From: an uncultured Neomegalonema sp.
GTDB taxonomy: Bacteria > Pseudomonadota > Alphaproteobacteria > Rhodobacterales > Rhodobacteraceae
NCBI GenBank assembly: GCA_937944035.1
Contig: CALDZQ010000129.1
Location: 1 to 13,997 of the forward strand
Length of the DNA stretch: 13,997 nucleotides
Reading direction: 5' to 3'
The notes under the pieces are model-generated. The model was given only the letters and a program-made list of their open reading frames with translations, was not told where the DNA came from and made no database searches. Positions 1 to 6,098 of the stretch are shown here, piece after piece. The translations under genes were made by a program, and so were the position numbers. Position 1 is the first letter of the stretch. Each line of letters starts with the position of its first letter.

Positions 1-157
1 GACCCTTGGTGCTGTGTGTACCCGCCTGACGCTTGGCAAGCTGCCAGCGTACAACGCGGTGAAGGATGTCAGCCCGTGCCTCTACGCCAAAAATCGACTC
101 ATCGAGTTCGACTTCACCCGCAGAGGCGGCATCCAATGTGAGGACATCGCGCTTCAT
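1..157 (-). CDS. rplD: 50S ribosomal protein L4, N-terminal part (truncated by window edge)
   Basis: This is the first 52 codons of a minus-strand gene that runs off the left edge. The translation begins MKRDVLTLDAASAGEVELD and continues to a segment ending QLAKRQAGTHSTKG, which fits the N-terminal region of L4 and leads into its long RNA-binding loop. L4 binds 23S rRNA and lines the exit tunnel; in enterobacteria it also autoregulates the S10 operon. The ATG at 157 follows the rplC stop by one base (TGA-T-ATG), so the two genes are probably translationally coupled. An in-frame GTG three codons upstream (164-166) is a possible alternative start but lies inside rplC. The position, third in the S10 operon after rpsJ and rplC, agrees with the assignment. 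Confidence 0.93.
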   Translation of the reverse strand, partial: MKRDVLTLDAASAGEVELDESIFGVEARADILHRVVRWQLAKRQAGTHSTKG

Positions 158-158
158 A

Positions 159-1031
159 TCATTCACCGCCTTCTTTAGGCTTGTTATCTTCGGTCGCACC
201 ATCAGTACCGGCTTCGGCTTCAATCTCAGCTTCCGCAGCCTGAAGCGCTGCCGCCTGTTCAGCCGCAGCAGCCGCCGCAGCCGCTTCGCGTGCCGCTTCT
301 TCTTCAGCTGCCGCCGCTGCAGCAGCCTCTTCAGCCGCTTTCGCGGCTACAGCCGCTGCCGACCGCAGACCCGCAGGGAAGAGCAAGCTCTCTGACTGGT
401 CCTGCTTGACAGCATCGCGGATGATGACCCAGCCGCCTTTAGCGCCCGGAACCGCACCGCGAACCATCAACAAACCACGCTCAACGTCTGTCTTGACGAT
501 GCGCAGGTTCTGCGTCGTGACCCGTGCAGCACCCATGTGGCCAGCCATCTTCTTACCTTTGAAGACGCGACCGGGATCCTGACACTGCCCCGTGGAACCG
601 TGACTACGGTGCGAAATCGACACACCGTGCGACGCCCGGAGGCCGCCGAAGTTGTGACGCTTCATTGCACCGGCAAAACCTTTACCGATCGACGTGCCGA
701 CGACATCGACGAACTGGCCTTCAAAAAAGTGGCTGGCGATAATCTCTTCGCCCACGTCAACGAGGTTTTCTTCGCTTACGCGAAACTCGACGACCTTTTT
801 CTTCGGCTCGACCTTTGCCACTGTGAAGTGGCCGCGCATTGGTTTGGTAACGTTTTTGGCTTTCGCCGCACCCGCACCCAACTGTACCGCTGTATATCCA
901 TCACGCTCATTCGTGCGCTGTGCAACAACCTGAACGTTATCCATACTCAGAACAGTGACAGGAACCTGCCGACCGTCTTCCATGAACAACCGGGTCATTC
1001 CCAGTTTCCGAGCGATTACGCCTGTGCGCAT
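159..1031 (-). CDS. rplC: 50S ribosomal protein L3 with long Ala/Glu-rich C-terminal tail
   Basis: L3 is an early-assembling 23S rRNA-binding protein near the peptidyl-transferase centre. The start MRTGVIARKLGMTRLF and the segment GSTGQCQDPGRVFKGKKMAG are diagnostic; the second Gln of GQCQ matches the glutamine methylated by PrmB in E. coli. The start ATG is preceded by GGGGAGA about 7 bases upstream, in the short gap after the rpsJ stop. The core fold ends near residue 209 (VIIRDAVK). Residues from about 210 to 290 form a low-complexity tail dominated by Ala and Glu that ends in an acidic GATEDNKPKEGGE segment. At 290 residues the protein is much longer than the roughly 210-residue E. coli L3. 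Shorter acidic, alanine-rich tails are known in other alphaproteobacterial L3 proteins. The tail is truly coding, because rplD starts one base after the stop. Confidence 0.97.
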   Translation of the reverse strand: MRTGVIARKLGMTRLFMEDGRQVPVTVLSMDNVQVVAQRTNERDGYTAVQLGAGAAKAKNVTKPMRGHFTVAKVEPKKKVVEFRVSEENLVDVGEEIIASHFFEGQFVDVVGTSIGKGFAGAMKRHNFGGLRASHGVSISHRSHGSTGQCQDPGRVFKGKKMAGHMGAARVTTQNLRIVKTDVERGLLMVRGAVPGAKGGWVIIRDAVKQDQSESLLFPAGLRSAAAVAAKAAEEAAAAAAAEEEAAREAAAAAAAAEQAAALQAAEAEIEAEAGTDGATEDNKPKEGGE

Positions 1032-1045
1032 ACCGCTGTCTCCCC

Positions 1046-1354
1046 TTAGAGTTTGATCTCAACATCGACACCGGCCGCAAGATCGAGCTTCATCAAAGCG
1101 TCGACGGTTTGCGGGGTCGGATCTACGATGTCGAGGAGACGCTTATGCGTCCGGATCTCAAACTGCTCACGGCTTTTCTTGTCGATGTGAGGCGACCGAA
1201 GAACCGTAAAACGCTCAATCCGCGTCGGCAAAGGGATTGGACCCCTAACCTGGGCGCCCGTGCGTTTGGCTGTGCTGACGATTTCGGCCGCCGAGCTATC
1301 AAGCGTCCGGTGGTCGAAGGCCTTTAGCCTAATGCGTATATTCTGTCCCTGCAT
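1046..1354 (-). CDS. rpsJ: 30S ribosomal protein S10
   Basis: This 102-residue protein has the normal S10 length. Recognisable segments are IRIRLKAFDHRTLD at the N terminus, the loop region PIPLPTRIERFTVLRSPHIDKKSREQFE, and the end DLAAGVDVEIKL. S10 is part of the 30S head and, with NusB, a component of antitermination complexes (NusE). It is the first gene of the S10 operon. It lies downstream of tuf across a 77-base gap that holds a terminator-like hairpin. A purine-rich AAGAGG about 9 bases before the ATG is the likely ribosome binding site. Nothing unusual was seen in the protein. Confidence 0.97.
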   Translation of the reverse strand: MQGQNIRIRLKAFDHRTLDSSAAEIVSTAKRTGAQVRGPIPLPTRIERFTVLRSPHIDKKSREQFEIRTHKRLLDIVDPTPQTVDALMKLDLAAGVDVEIKL

Positions 1355-1379
1355 GGGAGCGCGCCTCTTGCCAATTTGG

Positions 1380-1415
1380 AAAAGAAAAGAGCCGGGAAAA
1401 CATCCCCCCGACTCC
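1380..1415 (-). terminator. Probable intrinsic terminator or attenuator between tuf and rpsJ
   Basis: On the minus strand the tuf stop is followed 16 bases later by GAGTCGGG (1408-1415), a 10-base loop, then CCCGGCTC (1390-1397). This gives an 8-bp stem with one G-U pair. A U-rich run TTTTCTTTTT (1380-1389) follows immediately. The layout fits a Rho-independent terminator closing the str operon. Only about 25 bases remain before the rpsJ start, so either termination is partial and rpsJ is read through from tuf, or a promoter lies very close to or within this element. Confidence 0.6.
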
Positions 1416-1431
1416 TGTTAAGTCTGTGTCG

Positions 1432-2607
1432 TTATTCGATGATCTTGGCTACAACGCCAGCACCAACCGTACGACCACCTTCACGGATAGCGAAGCGAAG
1501 CTTCTCTTCCATCGCGATCGGGTTAATGAGCGTGACAACCATTTTCACGTTGTCGCCGGGCATAACCATTTCCGTGCCTTCAGGAAGATCAACCGTGCCC
1601 GTTACGTCCGTCGTGCGGAAGTAGAACTGAGGACGATAGTTCGTGAAGAACGGCGTATGGCGGCCACCCTCATCCTTGTTCAGGATGTAGGCTTCGGCTT
1701 CAAACTTCGTGTGCGGCTTAACCGAACCCGGCTTACACAGAACCTGACCGCGCTCAATGCCTTCACGGTCAACACCACGGAGCAAAGCACCGATGTTGTC
1801 GCCAGCCTGGCCCTGATCGAGAAGTTTCTTAAACATCTCAACGCCGGTACATGTGGTTTTCGTGGTGTCTTTAATGCCAACGATTTCGAGTTCTTCGCCG
1901 ACTTTAACGATACCGCGCTCAACACGACCCGTTGCAACCGTACCACGACCGGAGATCGAGAATACGCCCTCAACAGGCATCAGGAACGGCTGGTCAATCG
2001 GACGCTCAGGCGTAGGGATGAACTCATCCACAGCAGCCATCAGAGCAGCGATTTTCTCGGTGCCGATTTCAGGATTGCGATCTTCGAGAGCGGCAAGGGC
2101 CGAACCAGAGATGATAGGAATATCATCACCAGGGAATTCATACGAGCTGAGAAGCTCGCGGATTTCCATTTCAACCAGCTCAAGAAGCTCTTCATCGTCA
2201 ACCTGATCGACTTTGTTCAGGAACACGACCAGCGCAGGCACACCAACCTGACGCGCGAGCAGGATGTGCTCACGGGTCTGAGGCATCGGACCATCAGCCG
2301 CGTTAACCACGAGGATCGCGCCGTCCATCTGCGCAGCACCCGTGATCATGTTTTTCACGTAGTCGGCGTGACCTGGGCAATCAACGTGGGCGTAGTGACG
2401 GTTTGGCGTCTCATACTCAACGTGTGCGGTCGAAATCGTGATGCCGCGTGCTTTTTCTTCCGGAGCGGCATCGATCTGATCGTATGCTTTGAATTCACCA
2501 AATTGCTTGGTGATCGCAGCTGTCAGCGTCGTTTTGCCGTGATCAACGTGACCAATGGTGCCAACGTTGACGTGCGGCTTATTCCGCTCAAACTTTTCCT
2601 TACCCAT
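1432..2607 (-). CDS. tuf: Elongation factor Tu
   Basis: EF-Tu is the GTPase that delivers aminoacyl-tRNA to the ribosomal A site. The 391-residue protein has all expected parts: P-loop GHVDHGKT (19-26), switch I segment EKARGITI (51-58), DCPGH (76-80) and NKVD (131-134), followed by the two beta-barrel domains, which end in GAGVVAKIIE. Its length and the AYDQIDAAPEEKARGIT region match alphaproteobacterial EF-Tu. It is the last gene of the str operon, 50 bases after fusA, with TTGGAGA about 8 bases before the ATG. Many proteobacteria carry a second tuf copy elsewhere; this window cannot show whether this genome does. No truncation or missing GTPase motif was seen. Confidence 0.98.
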   Translation of the reverse strand: MGKEKFERNKPHVNVGTIGHVDHGKTTLTAAITKQFGEFKAYDQIDAAPEEKARGITISTAHVEYETPNRHYAHVDCPGHADYVKNMITGAAQMDGAILVVNAADGPMPQTREHILLARQVGVPALVVFLNKVDQVDDEELLELVEMEIRELLSSYEFPGDDIPIISGSALAALEDRNPEIGTEKIAALMAAVDEFIPTPERPIDQPFLMPVEGVFSISGRGTVATGRVERGIVKVGEELEIVGIKDTTKTTCTGVEMFKKLLDQGQAGDNIGALLRGVDREGIERGQVLCKPGSVKPHTKFEAEAYILNKDEGGRHTPFFTNYRPQFYFRTTDVTGTVDLPEGTEMVMPGDNVKMVVTLINPIAMEEKLRFAIREGGRTVGAGVVAKIIE

Positions 2608-2657
2608 TTCTGGTCTCCAACCTTCTTAGATGGTCAATTCCGCGAGAACGGAAACGA

Positions 2658-4778
2658 TTAGCCCTGATATTTCGCCTGAATTTCTTCGGCGAGGTTCTGA
2701 GGAACCGGTTCATAGTGGTCAAACTGCATCGAAAACTGTGCGCGGCCCTGAGACATCGAGCGCAGTGTGTTGATGTAGCCAAACATATTTGCGAGTGGCA
2801 CAAAAGCGTCGATAACAATCGCGTTGCCGCGTGTATCTTGGCCCTGCACCTGTCCACGCCGGGACGTGAGGTCGCCGATAATTCCGCCCGTGTACTCTTC
2901 CGGCGTCACGACTTCAACCTTCATTATCGGTTCAAGCAGTTTCGGGTTCGCTTTCTTGATGCCTTCGCGCATTCCGGCACGGGCGGCGATCTCAAAAGCG
3001 AGGACCGAGGAGTCAACGTCGTGGTACGCGCCATCAATCAGCTGCACCTTGAAGTCGATCACGGGGAAACCGGCAAGCGGACCGGAATCCATAACCGATT
3101 CGATGCCTTTTTCGACGCCCGGAATGTATTCCTTAGGCACGTTACCACCGACAACCTTGCTCTCGAAGCTGTAGCCTTCGCCCGCTTCGGTCGGCTCCAA
3201 GATCATCTTGATACGCGCAAACTGGCCCGTACCACCCGACTGTTTCTTGTGGGTGTAATCGATCTCGTGCTTGGCGGTGATCGTCTCACGATAGGCAACC
3301 TGTGGAGCGCCGATATTCGCGTCGACCTTGAACTCACGCTTGAGGCGGTCAACAAGAATGTCGAGGTGAAGCTCACCCATGCCGCGCATGATGGTTTGAC
3401 CGGACTCAAGATCGGTCTCAACGCGGAACGAAGGATCTTCGGCAGCCAAACGGCCCAGGCCATGAGACATTTTCTCTTGGTCGGCTTTCGTCTTCGGCTC
3501 AATCGCGATCTCGATAACCGGATCGGGGAAGGTCATCGTTTCGAGAACGACCTGCTGCTGCTGATCGCAGAGCGTATCGCCCGTCGTCGTGTCTTTCAGA
3601 CCCGCAAGCGCGATGATGTCACCAGCAAAAGCTTCGGTGATCTCGTCCTGCTTGTTCGAGTGCATCATAACCATACGGCCAACACGCTCTTTACGGCCTT
3701 TTGTCGAGTTGAACAGGCCATCGCCTTTGTTCAGCATACCGGAATAGATGCGCGTAAAGGTCAGCGTGCCCATATACGGGTCGTTCATGATCTTAAACGC
3801 GAGACCGGAGAACGGCTCAGAATCGTCCGCGTGACGCGCGATGTTACGTGTTTCCGTCTCATCGCCCGGTTTAAAGCCCATATAGGCAGGCACATCGAGC
3901 GGACCCGGAAGGAAATCGACAACCGCGTTGAGCATGGGCTGAACGCCCTTGTTCTTGAACGCGGAACCGCAAATCACCGGCACAAAAGAAAGCGACAAAG
4001 TGCCCTTGCGGAGCAATTCACGGAGTTTTTCCTCGGAAGGCTCTTCGCCCTCAAGGAATTTCTCCATAGCTTCGTCGTCCATTTCAACAGCGTTCTCGAT
4101 CATCGCAGCGCGCCATTCAGCGGCTGATTCTTTCAGCTCGTCGCGAATCGGGCGCAGTTCCCAGGAAGCGCCAAGATCTTCGCCTTCCCAGACCCACTCC
4201 TGCATTTTGATAAGATCGACCATACCCTCAAGCTCGGTTTCCGAGCCGATTGGGATCTGGATCGGCACTGGCGTTGCGCCGGTGCGGTCTTTAATCATTT
4301 TAACGCAGTTGAAGAAGTCAGCGCCGGTCTTGTCCATCTTGTTAACGAACACGATGCGCGGTACTTTATAACGGTCGGCCTGACGCCACACCGTTTCAGT
4401 CTGAGGCTCAACACCCGCGTTGGCGTCCAGCACACAAACAGCACCGTCAAGAACGGCGAGCGAGCGCTCAACTTCAATGGTGAAGTCAACGTGACCGGGC
4501 GTATCGATGATATTGAAGCGGTATTTGTCGGACAGTGGCGTCGTGCCATCTTCCGTGCGCTCCCAGAATGTCGTGGTCGCAGCAGACGTGATCGTAATCC
4601 CGCGCTCCTGCTCCTGCTCCATCCAATCCATCGTCGCGGCACCATCATGCACTTCGCCAATTTTGTGCGACTTGCCTGTGTAGAATAGAACACGCTCGGT
4701 GGTCGTGGTCTTTCCAGCATCGATATGCGCCATGATCCCGAAGTTTCGGTAGCGCTCCAGCGTATATTCGCGAGCCAT
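2658..4778 (-). CDS. fusA: Elongation factor G
   Basis: EF-G is the translocase GTPase; it also works with the ribosome recycling factor. The 706-residue protein shows the P-loop AHIDAGKT (17-24), EQERGITI (56-63), DTPGHVDF (92-99) and NKMD (146-149). Later domains include GMGELHLDILVDRLKREF and the C-terminal domain IV/V region with TSRRGQVQGQDTRGNA. Full length and all G motifs point to a functional gene. It sits between rpsG (33-base gap) and tuf, the classical str operon order. AAGGTGA about 6 bases before the ATG serves as the ribosome binding site. Mutations in this protein are the usual route to fusidic acid resistance; I did not judge individual resistance positions. Confidence 0.98.
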   Translation of the reverse strand: MAREYTLERYRNFGIMAHIDAGKTTTTERVLFYTGKSHKIGEVHDGAATMDWMEQEQERGITITSAATTTFWERTEDGTTPLSDKYRFNIIDTPGHVDFTIEVERSLAVLDGAVCVLDANAGVEPQTETVWRQADRYKVPRIVFVNKMDKTGADFFNCVKMIKDRTGATPVPIQIPIGSETELEGMVDLIKMQEWVWEGEDLGASWELRPIRDELKESAAEWRAAMIENAVEMDDEAMEKFLEGEEPSEEKLRELLRKGTLSLSFVPVICGSAFKNKGVQPMLNAVVDFLPGPLDVPAYMGFKPGDETETRNIARHADDSEPFSGLAFKIMNDPYMGTLTFTRIYSGMLNKGDGLFNSTKGRKERVGRMVMMHSNKQDEITEAFAGDIIALAGLKDTTTGDTLCDQQQQVVLETMTFPDPVIEIAIEPKTKADQEKMSHGLGRLAAEDPSFRVETDLESGQTIMRGMGELHLDILVDRLKREFKVDANIGAPQVAYRETITAKHEIDYTHKKQSGGTGQFARIKMILEPTEAGEGYSFESKVVGGNVPKEYIPGVEKGIESVMDSGPLAGFPVIDFKVQLIDGAYHDVDSSVLAFEIAARAGMREGIKKANPKLLEPIMKVEVVTPEEYTGGIIGDLTSRRGQVQGQDTRGNAIVIDAFVPLANMFGYINTLRSMSQGRAQFSMQFDHYEPVPQNLAEEIQAKYQG

Positions 4779-4811
4779 GTCAGGTCACCTTAACAGCAGT
4801 GAAATTGGGAA

Positions 4812-5282
4812 TTACCAGCGGAAGTGGGAAAATGCCTTGTTGGCATCAGCCATTTTATGCGTGTCTTCGCGTTTCTTAACAGCGTTGCCACGGTTATTGA
4901 TCGCATCGACCAGCTCACCGGAGAGACGATCAACCATCGTATTCTCAGAGCGGGCGCGGGCCGCGTTAATCAACCAACGGATCGCCAGTGCCTCACGACG
5001 CTCCGGGCGCACATCAACAGGAACCTGATATGTCGCCCCACCAACACGGCGGGACCGCACTTCAACGGCAGGCTTAATATTGTCGAGCGCTTCGCGGAAC
5101 ACCTCGATAGGGTCACGACGCGTTTTTTCTTCAACAATATCCAACGCACCGTAGACAATCGTCTCGGCAGACGACTTCTTGCCGTCGTACATCAGGTTGT
5201 TCATGAACTTCGTCAGAACAGTGTCACCGAACTTAGGGTCCGGCAGAATTTCGCGCTTCTCGGCGCGGTGGCGACGGGACAT
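4812..5282 (-). CDS. rpsG: 30S ribosomal protein S7
   Basis: At 156 residues this has the normal S7 length. It starts MSRRHRAEKREILPDPKFGD and ends KMADANKAFSHFRW. S7 nucleates assembly of the 30S head by binding the 3' major domain of 16S rRNA and contacts tRNA in the E site. The gene begins 12 bases after the rpsL stop, and the stop TAG runs into the ribosome binding site (TAGGGAGGG), which suggests tight coupling. In E. coli, S7 represses its operon by binding a structured rpsL-rpsG intergenic region of roughly 100 bases. This gap is far too short to hold that structure, so any autoregulation must work differently. Confidence 0.97.
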   Translation of the reverse strand: MSRRHRAEKREILPDPKFGDTVLTKFMNNLMYDGKKSSAETIVYGALDIVEEKTRRDPIEVFREALDNIKPAVEVRSRRVGGATYQVPVDVRPERREALAIRWLINAARARSENTMVDRLSGELVDAINNRGNAVKKREDTHKMADANKAFSHFRW

Positions 5283-5294
5283 CGTCTGCCCTCC

Positions 5295-5666
5295 CTATTT
5301 CGGACGCTTGGCGCCGTATTTCGAACGACGTTGCTTACGATCTTTAACGCCTTGGGTATCAAGCACACCACGCAGAACGTGATAGCGCACACCCGGCAAA
5401 TCTTTTACGCGACCACCACGGATCAGGACCACAGAGTGCTCCTGAAGGTTATGTCCCTCGCCGGGAATATAACTGATGACCTCATAGCCGTTCGTCAGAC
5501 GCACTTTCGCTACACGACGCAGAGCCGAGTTCGGCTTCTTAGGCGTTGTCGTGTAAACGCGCGTACAGACGCCACGTTTCTGAGGGCACTCCTCAAGGTG
5601 GACCGATTTACTGCGCTGCACCTTCGGCTTGCGCGGCTTACGGATCAACTGTTGTATCGTCGGCAT
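5295..5666 (-). CDS. rpsL: 30S ribosomal protein S12
   Basis: This is a 123-residue S12, the decoding-centre protein. It opens MPTIQQLIRKPRKPK and holds the conserved loop TTPKKPNSALRRVAKVRL (lysines 43 and 44) and GGRVKDLPGVRYH, with Lys88 and Asp89. Asp89 corresponds to the residue methylthiolated by RimO in E. coli. The lysines where streptomycin-resistance substitutions usually occur are unchanged, so a streptomycin-sensitive S12 is expected from sequence. It is the first gene of the str operon. An AAAAGGG about 9 bases before the ATG is the likely ribosome binding site. Transcription probably starts near 5842, giving a leader of about 175 bases. Confidence 0.97.
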   Translation of the reverse strand: MPTIQQLIRKPRKPKVQRSKSVHLEECPQKRGVCTRVYTTTPKKPNSALRRVAKVRLTNGYEVISYIPGEGHNLQEHSVVLIRGGRVKDLPGVRYHVLRGVLDTQGVKDRKQRRSKYGAKRPK

Positions 5667-5848
5667 TCAGTCAGCCCTTTTCCCGGTGTCGGGTCCGTCG
5701 AATTTCTCGTCATCAGAACGCAGGAGACCCCGGATCAGCGCAACCGCTTTTCCGAAGGTGAAACAGAGGACCAAAGCATTAACTTAGATCATGTTCTCAT
5801 ACGTACAGAATTTTTTGCACTGCAATATAGTCGCCTTGCAGTTCGCGG

Positions 5849-5899
5849 AACCTACTGATGCGCTATGCTCGCGTCAAGTCTGCATTTAAGGCTTTTTTT
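5849..5899 (-). promoter_or_regulatory. Candidate promoter of the str operon with upstream A-tract
   Basis: Read on the minus strand, a run of seven A (5893-5899) is followed 15 bases later by TTGACG (5872-5877), preceded by C as in the CTTGAC form common in alphaproteobacteria. After a 17-base spacer comes TAGGTT (5849-5854). The -35 match is good and the -10 match is modest. The A-tract could act as an UP element, as expected for a ribosomal protein operon. This is the best promoter-like arrangement upstream of rpsL, but it is inferred from sequence only. Confidence 0.45.
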
Positions 5900-5968
5900 G
5901 CTGCGTTTCCAATAACACAATATCACGACCCGCCAGAGCCGCCCAATGCCTTAATCTCCATCAGAAAA

Positions 5969-5984
5969 CCGCAGAATTCTGCGG
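5969..5984. repeat. Perfect 16-bp palindrome CCGCAGAATTCTGCGG
   Basis: The two 8-base halves are exact reverse complements. Flanking GAAAA on the left and TTTTC on the right, after one unpaired A, extend the symmetry. As RNA it would form a 6-bp stem with an AATT loop plus an A/U-rich extension. It lies about 115 bases upstream of the plus-strand gene start, with no gene ending nearby, so a dimeric-regulator operator is at least as likely as a terminator. Confidence 0.6.
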
Positions 5985-6086
5985 ATTTTCATCGATAATG
6001 GCATTTACGTTTACCAGCCTTTCATACGGCTTGCTTAAGTTTTGCGGTGTGTACGGCAGAAGCGCCTGCGCATCGAAATCAATTCC

Positions 6087-6090
6087 GAGG
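6087..6090 (+). promoter_or_regulatory. Ribosome binding site fixing the start at 6099
   Basis: GAGG lies 8 bases before the ATG at 6099. An in-frame TTG at 6042 would add 19 residues (RCVRQKRLRIEINSEAVF and its start) but has no comparable site, so the ATG is preferred. Confidence 0.6.
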
Positions 6091-6098
6091 CAGTCTTT

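Larger units (their letters stand above)
5667..6098. other. Divergent intergenic region between rpsL and the membrane synthase-like gene
   Basis: This 432-base stretch has no convincing gene. It contains the candidate str promoter, a leader with two small dyads (GTTC-GCG-GAAC at 5841-5851 and CTGCAA/TTGCAG at 5820-5841), and the perfect palindrome at 5969-5984. A weak plus-strand promoter-like pair, TTGCTG (5898-5903) and TATCAC after 17 bases, could serve the divergent gene but is not strong. A 46-codon plus-strand frame at 5858-5998 lacks a ribosome binding site and overlaps the promoter, so I do not call it. No tRNA or recognised riboswitch was seen. Confidence 0.6.

Noticed and set aside
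162..370. Possible tandem repeat or mobile sequence in the GCN-rich stretch
   Set aside because: It is explained by the alanine-rich coding tail of L3, which stays in frame up to the rplD junction.
1426..2661. Long open frame (411 codons) antisense to tuf
   Set aside because: It mirrors the codon structure of EF-Tu on the other strand, has no recognisable domain or ribosome binding site, and EF-Tu fully explains the stretch.
2715..4127. Long open frame (470 codons) antisense to fusA
   Set aside because: It is a composition shadow of EF-G; the product is arginine- and histidine-rich with no family features.
5858..5998. 46-codon plus-strand frame in the rpsL upstream region
   Set aside because: No ribosome binding site and it overlaps the str promoter elements and the palindrome; the composition looks non-coding.
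6042..6098. TTG-initiated 19-residue N-terminal extension of the membrane synthase-like protein
   Set aside because: The extension is charged and has no ribosome binding site, while ATG 6099 has GAGG at 8 bases.
5667..6098. tRNA, riboswitch or CRISPR-like content
   Set aside because: No cloverleaf, aptamer-like conserved core or spaced direct repeats could be seen.
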